DNA of 31,210 nucleotides from an uncultured Eubacterium sp. (GTDB taxonomy: Bacteria; Bacillota; Clostridia; Lachnospirales; Lachnospiraceae): NCBI GenBank assembly GCA_934351445.1, contig CAKRIZ010000023.1, positions 1-31,210 on the forward strand, written 5' to 3'. Of this stretch, positions 1 to 7,809 are shown piece after piece. How positions within the stretch are numbered: the first letter of the stretch is position 1; every line of letters starts with the position of its first letter. Below the pieces are notes generated by a model. That model searched no databases. It was not told where the DNA came from and worked only from the letters and a program-made list of their open reading frames with translations. A program made the position numbers and the translations under genes.

Positions 1-208
1 GCGACTTTTGTCCGGCGAAGTGCGAGCGATTCGTAAACGAACTTCATGTCATAGCTGAAAGCCGCAGGCTATGTGTGTGAAGGACACATCGAGCCAAGGC
101 TGAAGAGACAGCGAGACACCGCCGGGCAATCGGAGCAGCTTGGTCAGAATACTACTGTGCCCACAGCCAGATAGCCCGGATCATAAAAATAGTTTCACAA
201 ACGCCTAC
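1..208 (-). repeat. Left copy of dispersed structured repeat (continues off the window)
   Basis: Bases 91-208 match the reverse complement of 31095-31210. The first 39 bases are identical, there are 6 differences in the first 87, all transitions, and 20 of 21 bases match at the outer end. Bases 1-90 belong to the same element but their partner lies beyond the right edge. The segment is a run of short hairpins: GAAGT 17-21 with ACTTC 41-45, CATAGC 50-55 with GCTATG 68-73, ATGTGT 71-76 with ACACAT 84-89 (alternative to the previous stem), and CTGT/ACAG near 155-166. The strand given is the one on which copy differences keep pairing as G-U wobbles. No transposase or known RNA family is recognised. 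Between 209 and 308 I see nothing convincing, so 1-308 holds only this repeat and a plain spacer. Confidence 0.85.
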
Positions 209-308
209 ATACATCTGCATATATGTCTTTATAAATATAGCATGATTTTGGGGCTGCGCACTGCATCCGGTGCGAATGGTAGGTCTGACGGCGCGAGTGG
301 TAAGTATT

Positions 309-2099
309 CTATAGCGGTGCAGTCACCTCCGCCAGCCACTGCGCCTCGTCGCCTGTAAAATACGGCTGCAGCGTCTCATAGACACGCGCATGATATGCAT
401 TGAGCGCCTGCCGCTCCGGCTGTGTGAGCAGCGCCACATCGATCGCATCCCGGTCGAACGGCACCATCGTAAGCGGCTCGAACCGCAGAAACTGCCCGTA
501 TTCGTTCACCTCATCCCTGCGACAGAGCAGCAGGTTCTCATGGCGGATGCCGAATTTTCCCTCAATATACAGTCCCGGCTCGTCGGACACGATCATGCCC
601 TCCTCAAACGGAATGACTTCCTGTCCGGAACGCAGTTTCCAGTGAATCCGCTGCGGTCCCTCGTGCACACTGAGCAGATAGCCGACCCCGTGTCCGGTGC
701 CATGATTAAAGTCCATGCCCTGCTCCCACAACGGCATACGTGCCAGAATATCGAGATTCTGACCACAGACTCCCTCCGGGAAGCGTGCTGCTGCCAGATT
801 CAGATGTCCACGAAGGACAGTGGTATACGCATGGATCTCCTCTGCAGTCAGTGCGCCGAGCGCAATCGTGCGTGTGATATCTGTCGTGCCATCCAGATAA
901 TGCCCACCGGTATCGGTCAGACACAGTCCATGCGCTTCCAATGTGACGTTCGTCTGTGGGGTCGCCTCATAGTGTACGATCGCACCGTGCGCCCCATATG
1001 CAATGATCGGTGCGAAACTCTCATACAGATAATCTTTCTGTTCGCTGCGGAAATGCACCAGCTGCTCTGCGGCGCTCATCTCGGTAATCCGTCCGCTTCC
1101 GACCTCATGCTTGAGCCAGTAGATAAAGCGCGTCACAGCCACACCATCTCTCACGTGTGCCATGCGCTCATGCTCCATCTCCTGCGGTGTCTTGACGGCC
1201 TTTCTACGGGTGACCGGGCTCATGGCCGGAATGCATGTCACATGCTCCGGAATACATGCCATCAGCCACTCACTGATGCCCTGCGCATCAATCAACAGCC
1301 GCAATCCATCCGGCAATGCCCTCAGACGCTGTCCGACCGCTTCATACGCATCGATCACCACACCTGCACGGTGTAAGCTGTCGATGATCGCATCCGTCAG
1401 GATCTCTCGGTGTACAAAAAGCGTCGCCTGCTCCTGCCCAACGATCATGTAAGCCAGGAACACCGGTGTATAAGCGATATCCGCGCCGCGCAGATTGAGC
1501 AGCCACGCGATCTCATCCAGGGCGCTGATCAGACACGCATCTGCCCCTGCCTCACACAGATCTCCGCGAAGCTGTACGAGTTTTTCCTCCCTGCCCATCC
1601 CGGCATAAGCGGCATCCAGTTCATAGACCGGCTGTTTGGACATCGGTGGCCGGTCTGTCCAGACCAGATCAACGAGGTCATAGCTGCCCTCATAACCGAT
1701 CTGATGTACGTCCAGCTCCTGATGCAGTTCCTCTACAAAACTATGGCTGACCGTTCTGCCGTCAAATCCAACGATTGATCCATCCGCCAGCTTTTCTGCC
1801 AGATACCGGGCGATCTTCGGCACGCCGGGCTGACCGCTTTTCATCAATGCTATGCCGCTGCCTTCAAGCTGATCTGCCGCCTGCAGAAAATATCTGCCAT
1901 CTGTCCAGAGCGCCGCCTCCTGCTCCAACACGACCAGCGTACCTGCCGATCCCGTGAAACCTGATAAATACATTCTCGCCTTAAAATAATCTCCGACATA
2001 TTCGGATGCGTGATAGTCATCCGTCGGTATAATATATGCCTGCATATGGTGCGCACGCATGTGTGCCCGCAATGCCTCCAGTTTTTCTCCCGTTGTCAT
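309..2099 (-). CDS. pepP: Xaa-Pro aminopeptidase (aminopeptidase P, M24B family)
   Basis: Metallopeptidase that removes an N-terminal residue preceding proline, helping to recycle proline-containing peptides in the cytoplasm. At 596 aa it has the long, three-domain architecture of the XPNPEP1-like branch: two creatinase N-like domains (about 1-310) and a C-terminal pita-bread domain (about 315-545), plus a short tail. The five metal ligands are visible: D396 (TDTGG), D407 (DGTTDITR), H470 (HGTGHGVG), E507 (SDEPG) and E521 (IRHEN), spaced as in human XPNPEP1. The ATG at 2099 is preceded by an AGGGA-type site and a promoter sharing its -35 with divergent asnA. No clear terminator follows. There is no signal peptide. 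Family assignment is secure; substrate preference is inferred. Confidence 0.95.
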   Translation of the reverse strand: MTTGEKLEALRAHMRAHHMQAYIIPTDDYHASEYVGDYFKARMYLSGFTGSAGTLVVLEQEAALWTDGRYFLQAADQLEGSGIALMKSGQPGVPKIARYLAEKLADGSIVGFDGRTVSHSFVEELHQELDVHQIGYEGSYDLVDLVWTDRPPMSKQPVYELDAAYAGMGREEKLVQLRGDLCEAGADACLISALDEIAWLLNLRGADIAYTPVFLAYMIVGQEQATLFVHREILTDAIIDSLHRAGVVIDAYEAVGQRLRALPDGLRLLIDAQGISEWLMACIPEHVTCIPAMSPVTRRKAVKTPQEMEHERMAHVRDGVAVTRFIYWLKHEVGSGRITEMSAAEQLVHFRSEQKDYLYESFAPIIAYGAHGAIVHYEATPQTNVTLEAHGLCLTDTGGHYLDGTTDITRTIALGALTAEEIHAYTTVLRGHLNLAAARFPEGVCGQNLDILARMPLWEQGMDFNHGTGHGVGYLLSVHEGPQRIHWKLRSGQEVIPFEEGMIVSDEPGLYIEGKFGIRHENLLLCRRDEVNEYGQFLRFEPLTMVPFDRDAIDVALLTQPERQALNAYHARVYETLQPYFTGDEAQWLAEVTAPL

Positions 2100-2135
2100 A
2101 TTTATCCCTGCCTCTTTTTTATAAAATTTATTTTA

Positions 2136-2165
2136 AGTGTAGCATTTACTGTTTCGCGTTGTCAA
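2136..2165 (-). promoter_or_regulatory. Promoter for the aminopeptidase P gene
   Basis: On the minus strand, TTGACA (2160-2165) is followed by an 18-base spacer and TACACT (2136-2141). A TG one base upstream of the -10 gives an extended -10 element. Its -35 overlaps that of the divergent asnA promoter. Confidence 0.7.
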
Positions 2166-2187
2166 TTTGCCGGATTATTGTTATAAT
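2159..2187 (+). promoter_or_regulatory. Promoter for asnA
   Basis: TTGTCA (2159-2164), a 17-base spacer and a consensus TATAAT (2182-2187) form a near-ideal sigma-A promoter. Transcription would start near 2194, leaving a leader of about 50 bases in which I see no riboswitch. TTGTCAA at 2159-2165 supplies a -35 box on both strands. Confidence 0.8.
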
Positions 2188-2244
2188 GTGATCGTTAGTT
2201 ATTTGCAATAGTTACTACATATATACTTTTTGGAGGATCAGACA

Positions 2245-3255
2245 ATGGAACAATCAATTTTCCCGGAAGGTTATGTATCCGAATTAAATCTGCATGATAC
2301 GCAGATTGCGATCAAAACCGTCAAGGATTTTTTTCAAAAACACCTCGCACAAAACTTAAATCTGGCACGTGTGTCCGCACCGCTGTTCGTTCTGCCCGAA
2401 TCCGGACTGAATGACAACTTAAACGGTGTGGAGCGTCCGGTCTCTTTTGGCATCAAAGAGCAGGGTGATAAAAAAGCCGAAGTCGTCCATTCACTTGCCA
2501 AATGGAAACGTTTTGCACTGGATAAATATGGTTTCGAGGTCGGTGAGGGATTATACACGGACATGAATGCGATCCGCCGTGATGAAGATACCGATAATAT
2601 CCACTCACTCTTTGTCGATCAGTGGGATTGGGAAAAGATCATCACCAAAGAAATGCGCACGGCCGACACATTCAAGACAACCGTCAGTGCAGTGTATAAG
2701 ACGCTGCAGCAGACTGAGAAATATATGTCTATCGAATATGACTATATCGGGGAGATGCTGCCTAAGGATATCACATTCATCACTTCCCAGAAGCTGTTGG
2801 AGAAATATCCCGGACTGACTCCCAAGGAACGTGAATATGAGATTGCCAAAGAATGCGGTGCTGTCTGCATCATGCAGATCGGTGACAAGCTCAGTAACGG
2901 GGAGCCTCATGACGGACGCGCACCCGACTACGATGACTGGGCGTTAAATGGTGATATCTTTGTATATTATCCCATTCTGGATATCGCGCTCGAGCTGTCA
3001 TCCATGGGTATCCGCGTTGACGAACATTCGCTGGTGGAGCAGCTTGATAAGGCTGGCTGTCCGGAGCGTGCCAAGCTGCCGTTCCAGAAAGCAATCATCG
3101 ACAAACAGCTGCCGTATACGATCGGAGGCGGTATCGGTCAGTCACGCATCTGTATGTTCTTCCTGCGCAAGGCGCATATTGGTGAGGTACAGAGTTCTAT
3201 CTGGCGTGAAGATACCATCCAGGCTGCAAAGGAAGCCGGTGTACGTCTGCTGTAA
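2245..3255 (+). CDS. asnA: Aspartate-ammonia ligase (asparagine synthetase A)
   Basis: Cytoplasmic enzyme making asparagine from aspartate, ammonia and ATP (to AMP and PPi); related to class II aminoacyl-tRNA synthetases. The 336-aa length fits E. coli AsnA (330). Recognisable segments include the N-terminal region with N-L-A-R-V-S-A-P-L-F, the V-E-R-P-V-S-F stretch, E-P-H-D-G-R-A-P-D-Y-D-D-W, and the C-terminal G-G-G-I-G-Q-S-R motif 3-like segment. The ATG at 2245 was chosen because TGGAGG at 2231-2236 is a well-placed ribosome site; a TTG at 2230 would put that site inside the gene. It is transcribed alone, from its own promoter to a strong terminator just downstream. Confidence 0.97.
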   Translation: MEQSIFPEGYVSELNLHDTQIAIKTVKDFFQKHLAQNLNLARVSAPLFVLPESGLNDNLNGVERPVSFGIKEQGDKKAEVVHSLAKWKRFALDKYGFEVGEGLYTDMNAIRRDEDTDNIHSLFVDQWDWEKIITKEMRTADTFKTTVSAVYKTLQQTEKYMSIEYDYIGEMLPKDITFITSQKLLEKYPGLTPKEREYEIAKECGAVCIMQIGDKLSNGEPHDGRAPDYDDWALNGDIFVYYPILDIALELSSMGIRVDEHSLVEQLDKAGCPERAKLPFQKAIIDKQLPYTIGGGIGQSRICMFFLRKAHIGEVQSSIWREDTIQAAKEAGVRLL

Positions 3256-3269
3256 TCGTTAGAAATGCC

Positions 3270-3318
3270 AAAAGCCGTGTGTACTTCGCAAAAGAAATAC
3301 ACACGGCTTTTATTTTTT
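3270..3318. terminator. Bidirectional intrinsic terminator between asnA and fbp
   Basis: A perfect 14-bp stem (3270-3283 with 3298-3311) has a 14-base loop. It is flanked by T-rich sequence on the plus side and A-rich sequence at its left foot. It lies between convergent genes and can serve both. Confidence 0.9.
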
Positions 3319-3327
3319 CAGGTCATT

Positions 3328-5283
3328 CTACAACGCCTCCACCAGCAGTCCGGTGCGGTACGCACGCAGGAGCGACTCCAATTCCTGGATCTCTTCTTTG
3401 ATCTGTGCACCCCGGTCGGTATCTGCCACCGTCAGCCGCCTGCCTGTGGCGGACACAACCGCATTATGGGAATGGATATCCGTTCCATTCACGACCGCAC
3501 TCTCTACGGATTCAAACGGTTCATGTGCTGCCAGAAACAGTCCATAAGAATCATAGATCAGCGTATAGCCCGCTATACCTGTCTTGGAGCGGTAAGCACG
3601 TGAAAAACCACCATCGATAATGAGCAGCTTGCCATTGCACTTCATCGGCGACTCCCCAATCGTTGTCTCCACCGGAATATGTCCATTGATAATATGTGCA
3701 TCTGCATCGTCCAGCCCAAATTCCTGTAAGATCTTCGTCACAATCTCCTCATGCTCCACAAGCTGGTAGTACGGGTTTTTCTGCTCAACATGCGTCTGCT
3801 TCTCTGCCACAAAATACCGCTCGAATGTCGTCATCTTCGCTTTGCCAAATACCGGAGAGTTCTTATTCTCCCAGATGAACCAGAAAATATCCTCTCCCTG
3901 TTTCTTCTCTGCCGGGTCAATCGAATAATAACCCAGCCTCACATAGTGCTCTAACACATCGTAGAGCTGTCTGCCTGCATAGGCATGCCCGAACAGCTCC
4001 ACCTTTTTAAAGCTGCCGTCCTCATTGAGCGGGACGCAGCCATGGTAGAGCAGATTGCCATTGTAGACCTTATACAGGCTGCCTTTATTCAATAAAAAGC
4101 GCACATGCTTCTGCAGCTTTTCGCAATTCACAAACGCGGTCGTCAGGCGTGCGACGACCTCCTGTTCCTCCGAAGACAACTCGTAGGGATGCTCCGGGTC
4201 GATCGTCGGGAAATGTGTATCGCGCAGCGGATACGTCACACCCTCGATCTCCACCGTACCATGTGCAAGATCCATGCGGTGCAGCAGTCTGCGCGATTCC
4301 ATATCAAACTCCGGATGTTCCTTGATCAGCTGCCCCTCGAGTTTGAACTGGATGACTGCGATCGCCTTATGCATCTTCTCATCTAACTGCGCATCCTTGA
4401 CATTATACTGATCCTCATCATACTCTACCTTGAATGCCTGACACGGGTCATCATGATAGGTCATCATCGCAAACCGTGCTAATGGTACGAGGTTGATCCC
4501 ATAGCCATCCTCTAAGATATCCAGATTTCCATACTTTGCGGAAATCCGCAGCACATTTGCAATACATGCCTGACTGCCTGCCGCCGCCCCCATCCAGAGC
4601 ACATCGTGGTTACCCCACTGGATATCGACAGAATGATAGTCCATCAATGTATCCATAATCAGATGCGGATACGGTCCACGGTCAAAAATATCTCCAACTA
4701 CATGCAGATGATCAACGACCAGACGACGGATCAGATTGCACAGGGCAATGATCAGTTCCGGCGCACGTCCGGTCTCGATCACGGAATTGATGATCTCGTT
4801 ATAATAATCCTCCTGATCTGACTGGTCCGGCCGGCCAGTCAGCAGCTCTTCAATGACATAGGCAAAATCTTTCGGCAATGCCTTACGCACCTTGGAACGC
4901 GTATACTTTGAGGACGCATTTTTACAGATCGGTATGAGACGGTACATCGTCACCCGGTACCAGTCCTCCATATTCTCCTCATGCCGCATGACCTCCTCGA
5001 GCTTGAGTTCCGGATAATAGATCAATGCCGCTATATTTTTCTTTTCTGCCTTGCCAAACGTGGTGCCGAATTCCTGCTCGATCTTGCGCTTGACTGCCCC
5101 GGATCCGTTTCGCATGATATGCTGAAACTGATCGTATTCGCCGTGCACATCCGTGATAAAATGCTCTGTCCCTTTCGGCAGACTGAGAATCGCGCGCAGA
5201 TTAATGATCTCCGTCGCTGCCGATGCGATGGTCGGATACTGTCTCGCCAAACTCCTGAGGTAACGTAGTTCCATCTCTCCCAT
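3328..5283 (-). CDS. fbp: Fructose-1,6-bisphosphatase, class III
   Basis: Hydrolyses fructose-1,6-bisphosphate to fructose-6-phosphate, the committing step of gluconeogenesis. The 651 aa match the large Firmicute class III enzyme, which is unrelated to E. coli Fbp and belongs to the calcineurin-like metallophosphoesterases. Metal-binding motifs are visible: DVHGEYDQF near residue 45, GDIFDRG at 197-203 and GNHD at 224-227, with a further NGHIP motif downstream. The start is set by AGGAG at 5291-5295, seven bases before ATG. It is the last gene of dapA-dapB-fbp, separated from dapB by a hairpin that overlaps the dapB stop codon, so its expression may be partly attenuated. No defect is seen. 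Confidence 0.97.
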   Translation of the reverse strand: MGEMELRYLRSLARQYPTIASAATEIINLRAILSLPKGTEHFITDVHGEYDQFQHIMRNGSGAVKRKIEQEFGTTFGKAEKKNIAALIYYPELKLEEVMRHEENMEDWYRVTMYRLIPICKNASSKYTRSKVRKALPKDFAYVIEELLTGRPDQSDQEDYYNEIINSVIETGRAPELIIALCNLIRRLVVDHLHVVGDIFDRGPYPHLIMDTLMDYHSVDIQWGNHDVLWMGAAAGSQACIANVLRISAKYGNLDILEDGYGINLVPLARFAMMTYHDDPCQAFKVEYDEDQYNVKDAQLDEKMHKAIAVIQFKLEGQLIKEHPEFDMESRRLLHRMDLAHGTVEIEGVTYPLRDTHFPTIDPEHPYELSSEEQEVVARLTTAFVNCEKLQKHVRFLLNKGSLYKVYNGNLLYHGCVPLNEDGSFKKVELFGHAYAGRQLYDVLEHYVRLGYYSIDPAEKKQGEDIFWFIWENKNSPVFGKAKMTTFERYFVAEKQTHVEQKNPYYQLVEHEEIVTKILQEFGLDDADAHIINGHIPVETTIGESPMKCNGKLLIIDGGFSRAYRSKTGIAGYTLIYDSYGLFLAAHEPFESVESAVVNGTDIHSHNAVVSATGRRLTVADTDRGAQIKEEIQELESLLRAYRTGLLVEAL

Positions 5284-5295
5284 ATTCTTTCTCCT

Positions 5296-5325
5296 AAAAA
5301 TAGCAGAAGCCTAAGCTTCTGCTAT
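5296..5325 (-). terminator. Hairpin overlapping the dapB stop codon, ahead of fbp
   Basis: A perfect 11-bp stem (5300-5310 with 5315-5325) has a 4-base loop that contains the dapB TAG stop (5311-5313). On minus it is followed by a run of T (5300-5296) and then directly by the fbp ribosome site (5291-5295). It has the form of an intrinsic terminator or attenuator with a short U-tract. A ribosome ending dapB would melt it. Confidence 0.7.
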
Positions 5326-6072
5326 CACATCCTGCATATTATAGAGTCCTGCAGACTTTCCATCCAGAAACTTTGCCGCCTCTATCGCGCCTTTTCCGAA
5401 TACGGCACGTGAGTACGCGGTATGTTTGAATTCGATCACCTCATCGGTGCCCGCAAAGATCACTTCGTGTTCTCCCACAATCGTGCCTCCGCGTACCGCT
5501 GATATCCCGAGTTCCTTTGCATCGCGTTTCTGTCTGCGGTCACTGCGGTCATATACATATTCATATTGCCCATCCATCGCTTCATTCATGGCATCTGCCA
5601 GGGCAATTGCGGTTCCGCTCGGTGCATCCAGCTTCTGGTTGTGATGCTTTTCAACGATCTCCACATCAAATCCAGCCGGAGCAAAGATCTTCACTGCCTT
5701 CTGCAGCAGATCCATCAGCGTATTGATCCCAAGTGACATATTCGCTGACTTGAGCACAGCGACCTGCTCACTGACCTGATTTACTTTCTCCAGTTGTTCT
5801 TCTGATAAACCGGTCGAACAGAGTACAACCGGTACCTGCTTCTCCACACACCAGTCGAGCAGTCCATCGACTGCCGCTGCATTGGAAAAATCAATCACGG
5901 CATCTGCCTGCACCTCACACTGTCCGATCGTCCCATATACCGGAAAATCATTTTTCTTTTCCGTATAAGTATCTACACCTGCAACGATGGTGATATCCGG
6001 ATCATCCGCACACAGTCCGGCGATCATCTGACCCATACGCCCGTTGCATCCATGCATGATTACATTTGTCAT
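5311..6072 (-). CDS. dapB: 4-hydroxy-tetrahydrodipicolinate reductase
   Basis: Reduces the product of DapA to tetrahydrodipicolinate with NAD(P)H in lysine and diaminopimelate synthesis, supplying the peptidoglycan cross-linking residue. The 253-aa protein has an N-terminal Rossmann fold with G-C-N-G-R-M-G at 8-14 and the family signature EKHHNQKLDAPSGTA at 141-155, containing the catalytic histidine pair and lysine. RGGTIVGEH follows at 194-202. It lies 85 bases downstream of dapA on the same strand, with a GAGG ribosome site before the ATG at 6072. Its last codons form one arm of the hairpin before fbp. Assignment is secure. Confidence 0.97.
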   Translation of the reverse strand: MTNVIMHGCNGRMGQMIAGLCADDPDITIVAGVDTYTEKKNDFPVYGTIGQCEVQADAVIDFSNAAAVDGLLDWCVEKQVPVVLCSTGLSEEQLEKVNQVSEQVAVLKSANMSLGINTLMDLLQKAVKIFAPAGFDVEIVEKHHNQKLDAPSGTAIALADAMNEAMDGQYEYVYDRSDRRQKRDAKELGISAVRGGTIVGEHEVIFAGTDEVIEFKHTAYSRAVFGKGAIEAAKFLDGKSAGLYNMQDVIAEA

Positions 6073-6110
6073 TTTCTACCTCGTATCCTGAATCGTGTAT
6101 TCCAAACTTT

Positions 6111-6133
6111 TTATTTCAGACCTTATTTCAGAC
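6111..6133. repeat. Short direct repeat in the dapA-dapB spacer
   Basis: TTATTTCAGAC occurs at 6111-6121 and again at 6123-6133, a 12-base unit. It lies in an A-rich (on minus) spacer that otherwise shows no terminator. Function unknown; it may be a simple slippage duplication. Confidence 0.6.
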
Positions 6134-6157
6134 TTTTTACTCCAAGTTTTCCTGCTC

Positions 6158-7051
6158 TTACTCTACGACTTTCAGACCATAGTCTTTCATTACCTGAATG
6201 AGCTTTGCCGCATGTTCCTCACTCATATCCGTGAGCGGTGCACGCAGTGATCCGACCTCAAATCCCATCGCATTGAGTGCGCGTTTTACCGGAATCGGAT
6301 TGACCTCTGAGAATAATGCATCTACAAGTGCACGCCCCTTGAGCTGGATCTGTGCAGCCTTCTTAAAATCACCATCCAGCGCATACATACACATATCATG
6401 TACATCCTTCGGTGCCACATTCGACCACACGGAAATCACACCGAGAGCCCCGATCGACATCAGCGGTACAACGAGTCCGTCTTCACCGGAATACATATCG
6501 ATCTTGCCATCGCACAGATCCATGGTCGTCACAGCCTGTGATACATTACCGGTCGCTTCCTTCAGACCTACGATATTGTCATATTCCTTTACCAGTGTTG
6601 CTGCCGTCTGCGGTAAAATATTGCATCCAGTACGACCCGGTACATTGTACATAATGATCGGCAGCTTCGTAGATGCAGCGATCTGTCCGTAATGGCTGAT
6701 CAATCCGGCCTGTGTCGCCTTGTTATAATAGGGAGTGACAACCAGCGCCCCATCACAGCCTGCTTCATACGCATCATTGGTCAGTTCAATCGCTGTCCTA
6801 GTACAGTTCGATCCTGTTCCTGCTACAACCGGAATGCGATGCTTTGTCATCTCTACAGCTGCACGGATCACATCTGCATGCTCCTCCATCGTGAGTGTAG
6901 AACTCTCACCTGTCGTTCCTGTGATCACAATACAATCTGTTCCGTTGTCTATCTGATACTGGATCATTTCATCCAGCTTGTCGTAATTCACCTCAAGATT
7001 TTCTTTCATGGGTGTGATGATTGCCACGCCGGCGCCTTTGAAAATTGCCAT
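6158..7051 (-). CDS. dapA: 4-hydroxy-tetrahydrodipicolinate synthase
   Basis: Condenses pyruvate with aspartate-4-semialdehyde, the first committed step to diaminopimelate and lysine. The 297-aa TIM-barrel protein carries the family residues: TGTTGES at 44-50 (catalytic threonine), YNVPGRTG from 135 with tyrosine 135 and arginine 140, and the Schiff-base lysine K164 in VGLKEATGN. The ATG at 7051 was preferred over an upstream in-frame ATG at 7096 because a GGAGG site lies just before it and homologues start M-[AI]-[IF]-x-G. It heads the dapA-dapB-fbp unit. No lysine riboswitch is visible in the short leader. Confidence 0.97.
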   Translation of the reverse strand: MAIFKGAGVAIITPMKENLEVNYDKLDEMIQYQIDNGTDCIVITGTTGESSTLTMEEHADVIRAAVEMTKHRIPVVAGTGSNCTRTAIELTNDAYEAGCDGALVVTPYYNKATQAGLISHYGQIAASTKLPIIMYNVPGRTGCNILPQTAATLVKEYDNIVGLKEATGNVSQAVTTMDLCDGKIDMYSGEDGLVVPLMSIGALGVISVWSNVAPKDVHDMCMYALDGDFKKAAQIQLKGRALVDALFSEVNPIPVKRALNAMGFEVGSLRAPLTDMSEEHAAKLIQVMKDYGLKVVE

Positions 7052-7117
7052 CTTTGTATCTTCCTCCTGCCTGTGTAATGTCGCAGCCATATGCACAGCT
7101 ACGAATTGTCTTTCTAT

Positions 7118-7145
7118 ACTATATTCGAATTTTTGTAAAATGTAA
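7118..7145 (-). promoter_or_regulatory. Possible dapA promoter
   Basis: On minus, TTACAT (7140-7145), a 16-base spacer and TATAGT (7118-7123). The match is modest; an overlapping TTTACA/TATAGA pair with 15-base spacing is an alternative. Its -35 touches the foot of the upstream hairpin. Confidence 0.4.
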
Positions 7146-7177
7146 AGTGCCCTCTGGCTTGCAGGGGCACTTTTTTT
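7144..7177. terminator. Hairpin terminator between the adenosyltransferase gene and dapA
   Basis: A 9-bp stem AAAGTGCCC (7144-7152) with GGGCACTTT (7165-7173) has a 12-base loop. The plus strand has a 7-T run; the minus strand, which would end the adenosyltransferase transcript, has only an interrupted T-rich tail. No plus-strand gene precedes it, so its use on minus is inferred from position. Confidence 0.6.
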
Positions 7178-7207
7178 GTTTCAGATAAAAATTAAGATAA
7201 AAACTTT

Positions 7208-7693
7208 CTATTTTTCTGATTTAATTTTATAGATTTCATCTGCATATTCACGGATGGATGCATCCATATTGCGTCCCGTCAGGATCAGATCCATGCCGCC
7301 CGAACGCGATTTCAAAAGATTCTCCAGTTCCTCATTCTGTAACAGTCCTGCATCTACGAGTCCCAGTACCTCATCCAGGATGAGCAGGTCACACTCTCCC
7401 GTCAGCAGTACTTTTCTCGCAAAGTTCACACCATTTTTTATATTGAGTGAAGCCTCCTTTTTCTCCTCAGCAGATAAATCCTCATAACAGGCATCTGTCT
7501 TTTCAAACTGGAATACTTTGATCTCCGGCTCCAGCTTTTTCATAAACTGTGCCTCTTCCTCCATACGCCCTTTCAGATAATGGATGATAAACACGCTCTT
7601 TCCTTCGCTGGCAGCCTGCAGCGCGCGCCCCATTGCCGCCGTGGATTTTCCGTGTCCCTCTCCGTAAAATATTCGTACAATTCCTGTAGCCAT
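7208..7693 (-). CDS. Corrinoid adenosyltransferase, CobO/BtuR (CobA) type
   Basis: Transfers the 5'-deoxyadenosyl group of ATP to cob(I)alamin or cobyrinic acid diamide, giving the adenosyl cofactor. The 161-aa protein begins with the family's P-loop, GEGHGKST at 11-18, followed by an A-A-M-G-R-A helix, then H-Y-L-K-G-R, and a Walker-B-like D-L-L-I-L-D-E-V. The second of two close ATGs (7693) has better spacing to AGGAGG. An N-terminal extension up to 7768 would run through the promoter. No cobalamin synthesis or transport gene is nearby and there is no room for a cobalamin riboswitch, so a role in salvaged corrinoid is inferred. It is somewhat shorter than the proteobacterial enzymes. Confidence 0.87.
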   Translation of the reverse strand: MATGIVRIFYGEGHGKSTAAMGRALQAASEGKSVFIIHYLKGRMEEEAQFMKKLEPEIKVFQFEKTDACYEDLSAEEKKEASLNIKNGVNFARKVLLTGECDLLILDEVLGLVDAGLLQNEELENLLKSRSGGMDLILTGRNMDASIREYADEIYKIKSEK

Positions 7694-7756
7694 TTTCATT
7701 GCCTCCTGTCTGTGCGATCCATAGTTCCGTCTGACCGCAGTCCACAAATCCCACAA

Positions 7757-7785
7757 AGGATAGCACATTTTCCTGAAATTGTCAA
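7757..7785 (-). promoter_or_regulatory. Promoter for the adenosyltransferase gene
   Basis: On minus, consensus TTGACA (7780-7785), a 17-base spacer and TATCCT (7757-7762), with an extended -10 TG. It gives a leader of about 55 bases, so the gene is not dependent on the upstream SSB-like gene. Confidence 0.8.
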
Positions 7786-7809
7786 AAATGCCCTGCTGAG
7801 CACATCCGT

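Noticed and set aside
1..208. Group II intron or insertion-sequence end
   Set aside because: No domain V-like hairpin, no GUGYG 5' boundary at the repeat edge, no transposase or reverse-transcriptase frame and no target duplication; the outer ends fade into unlike flanks.
390..1376. 328-codon open frame on plus opposite the aminopeptidase gene
   Set aside because: Antisense to a gene with full catalytic motifs; the translation is cysteine/histidine-rich without any domain, and no ribosome site precedes it.
2230..2247. TTG start giving asnA five extra residues
   Set aside because: The proposed extension consists of the ribosome site itself; the ATG at 2245 is correctly spaced from it.
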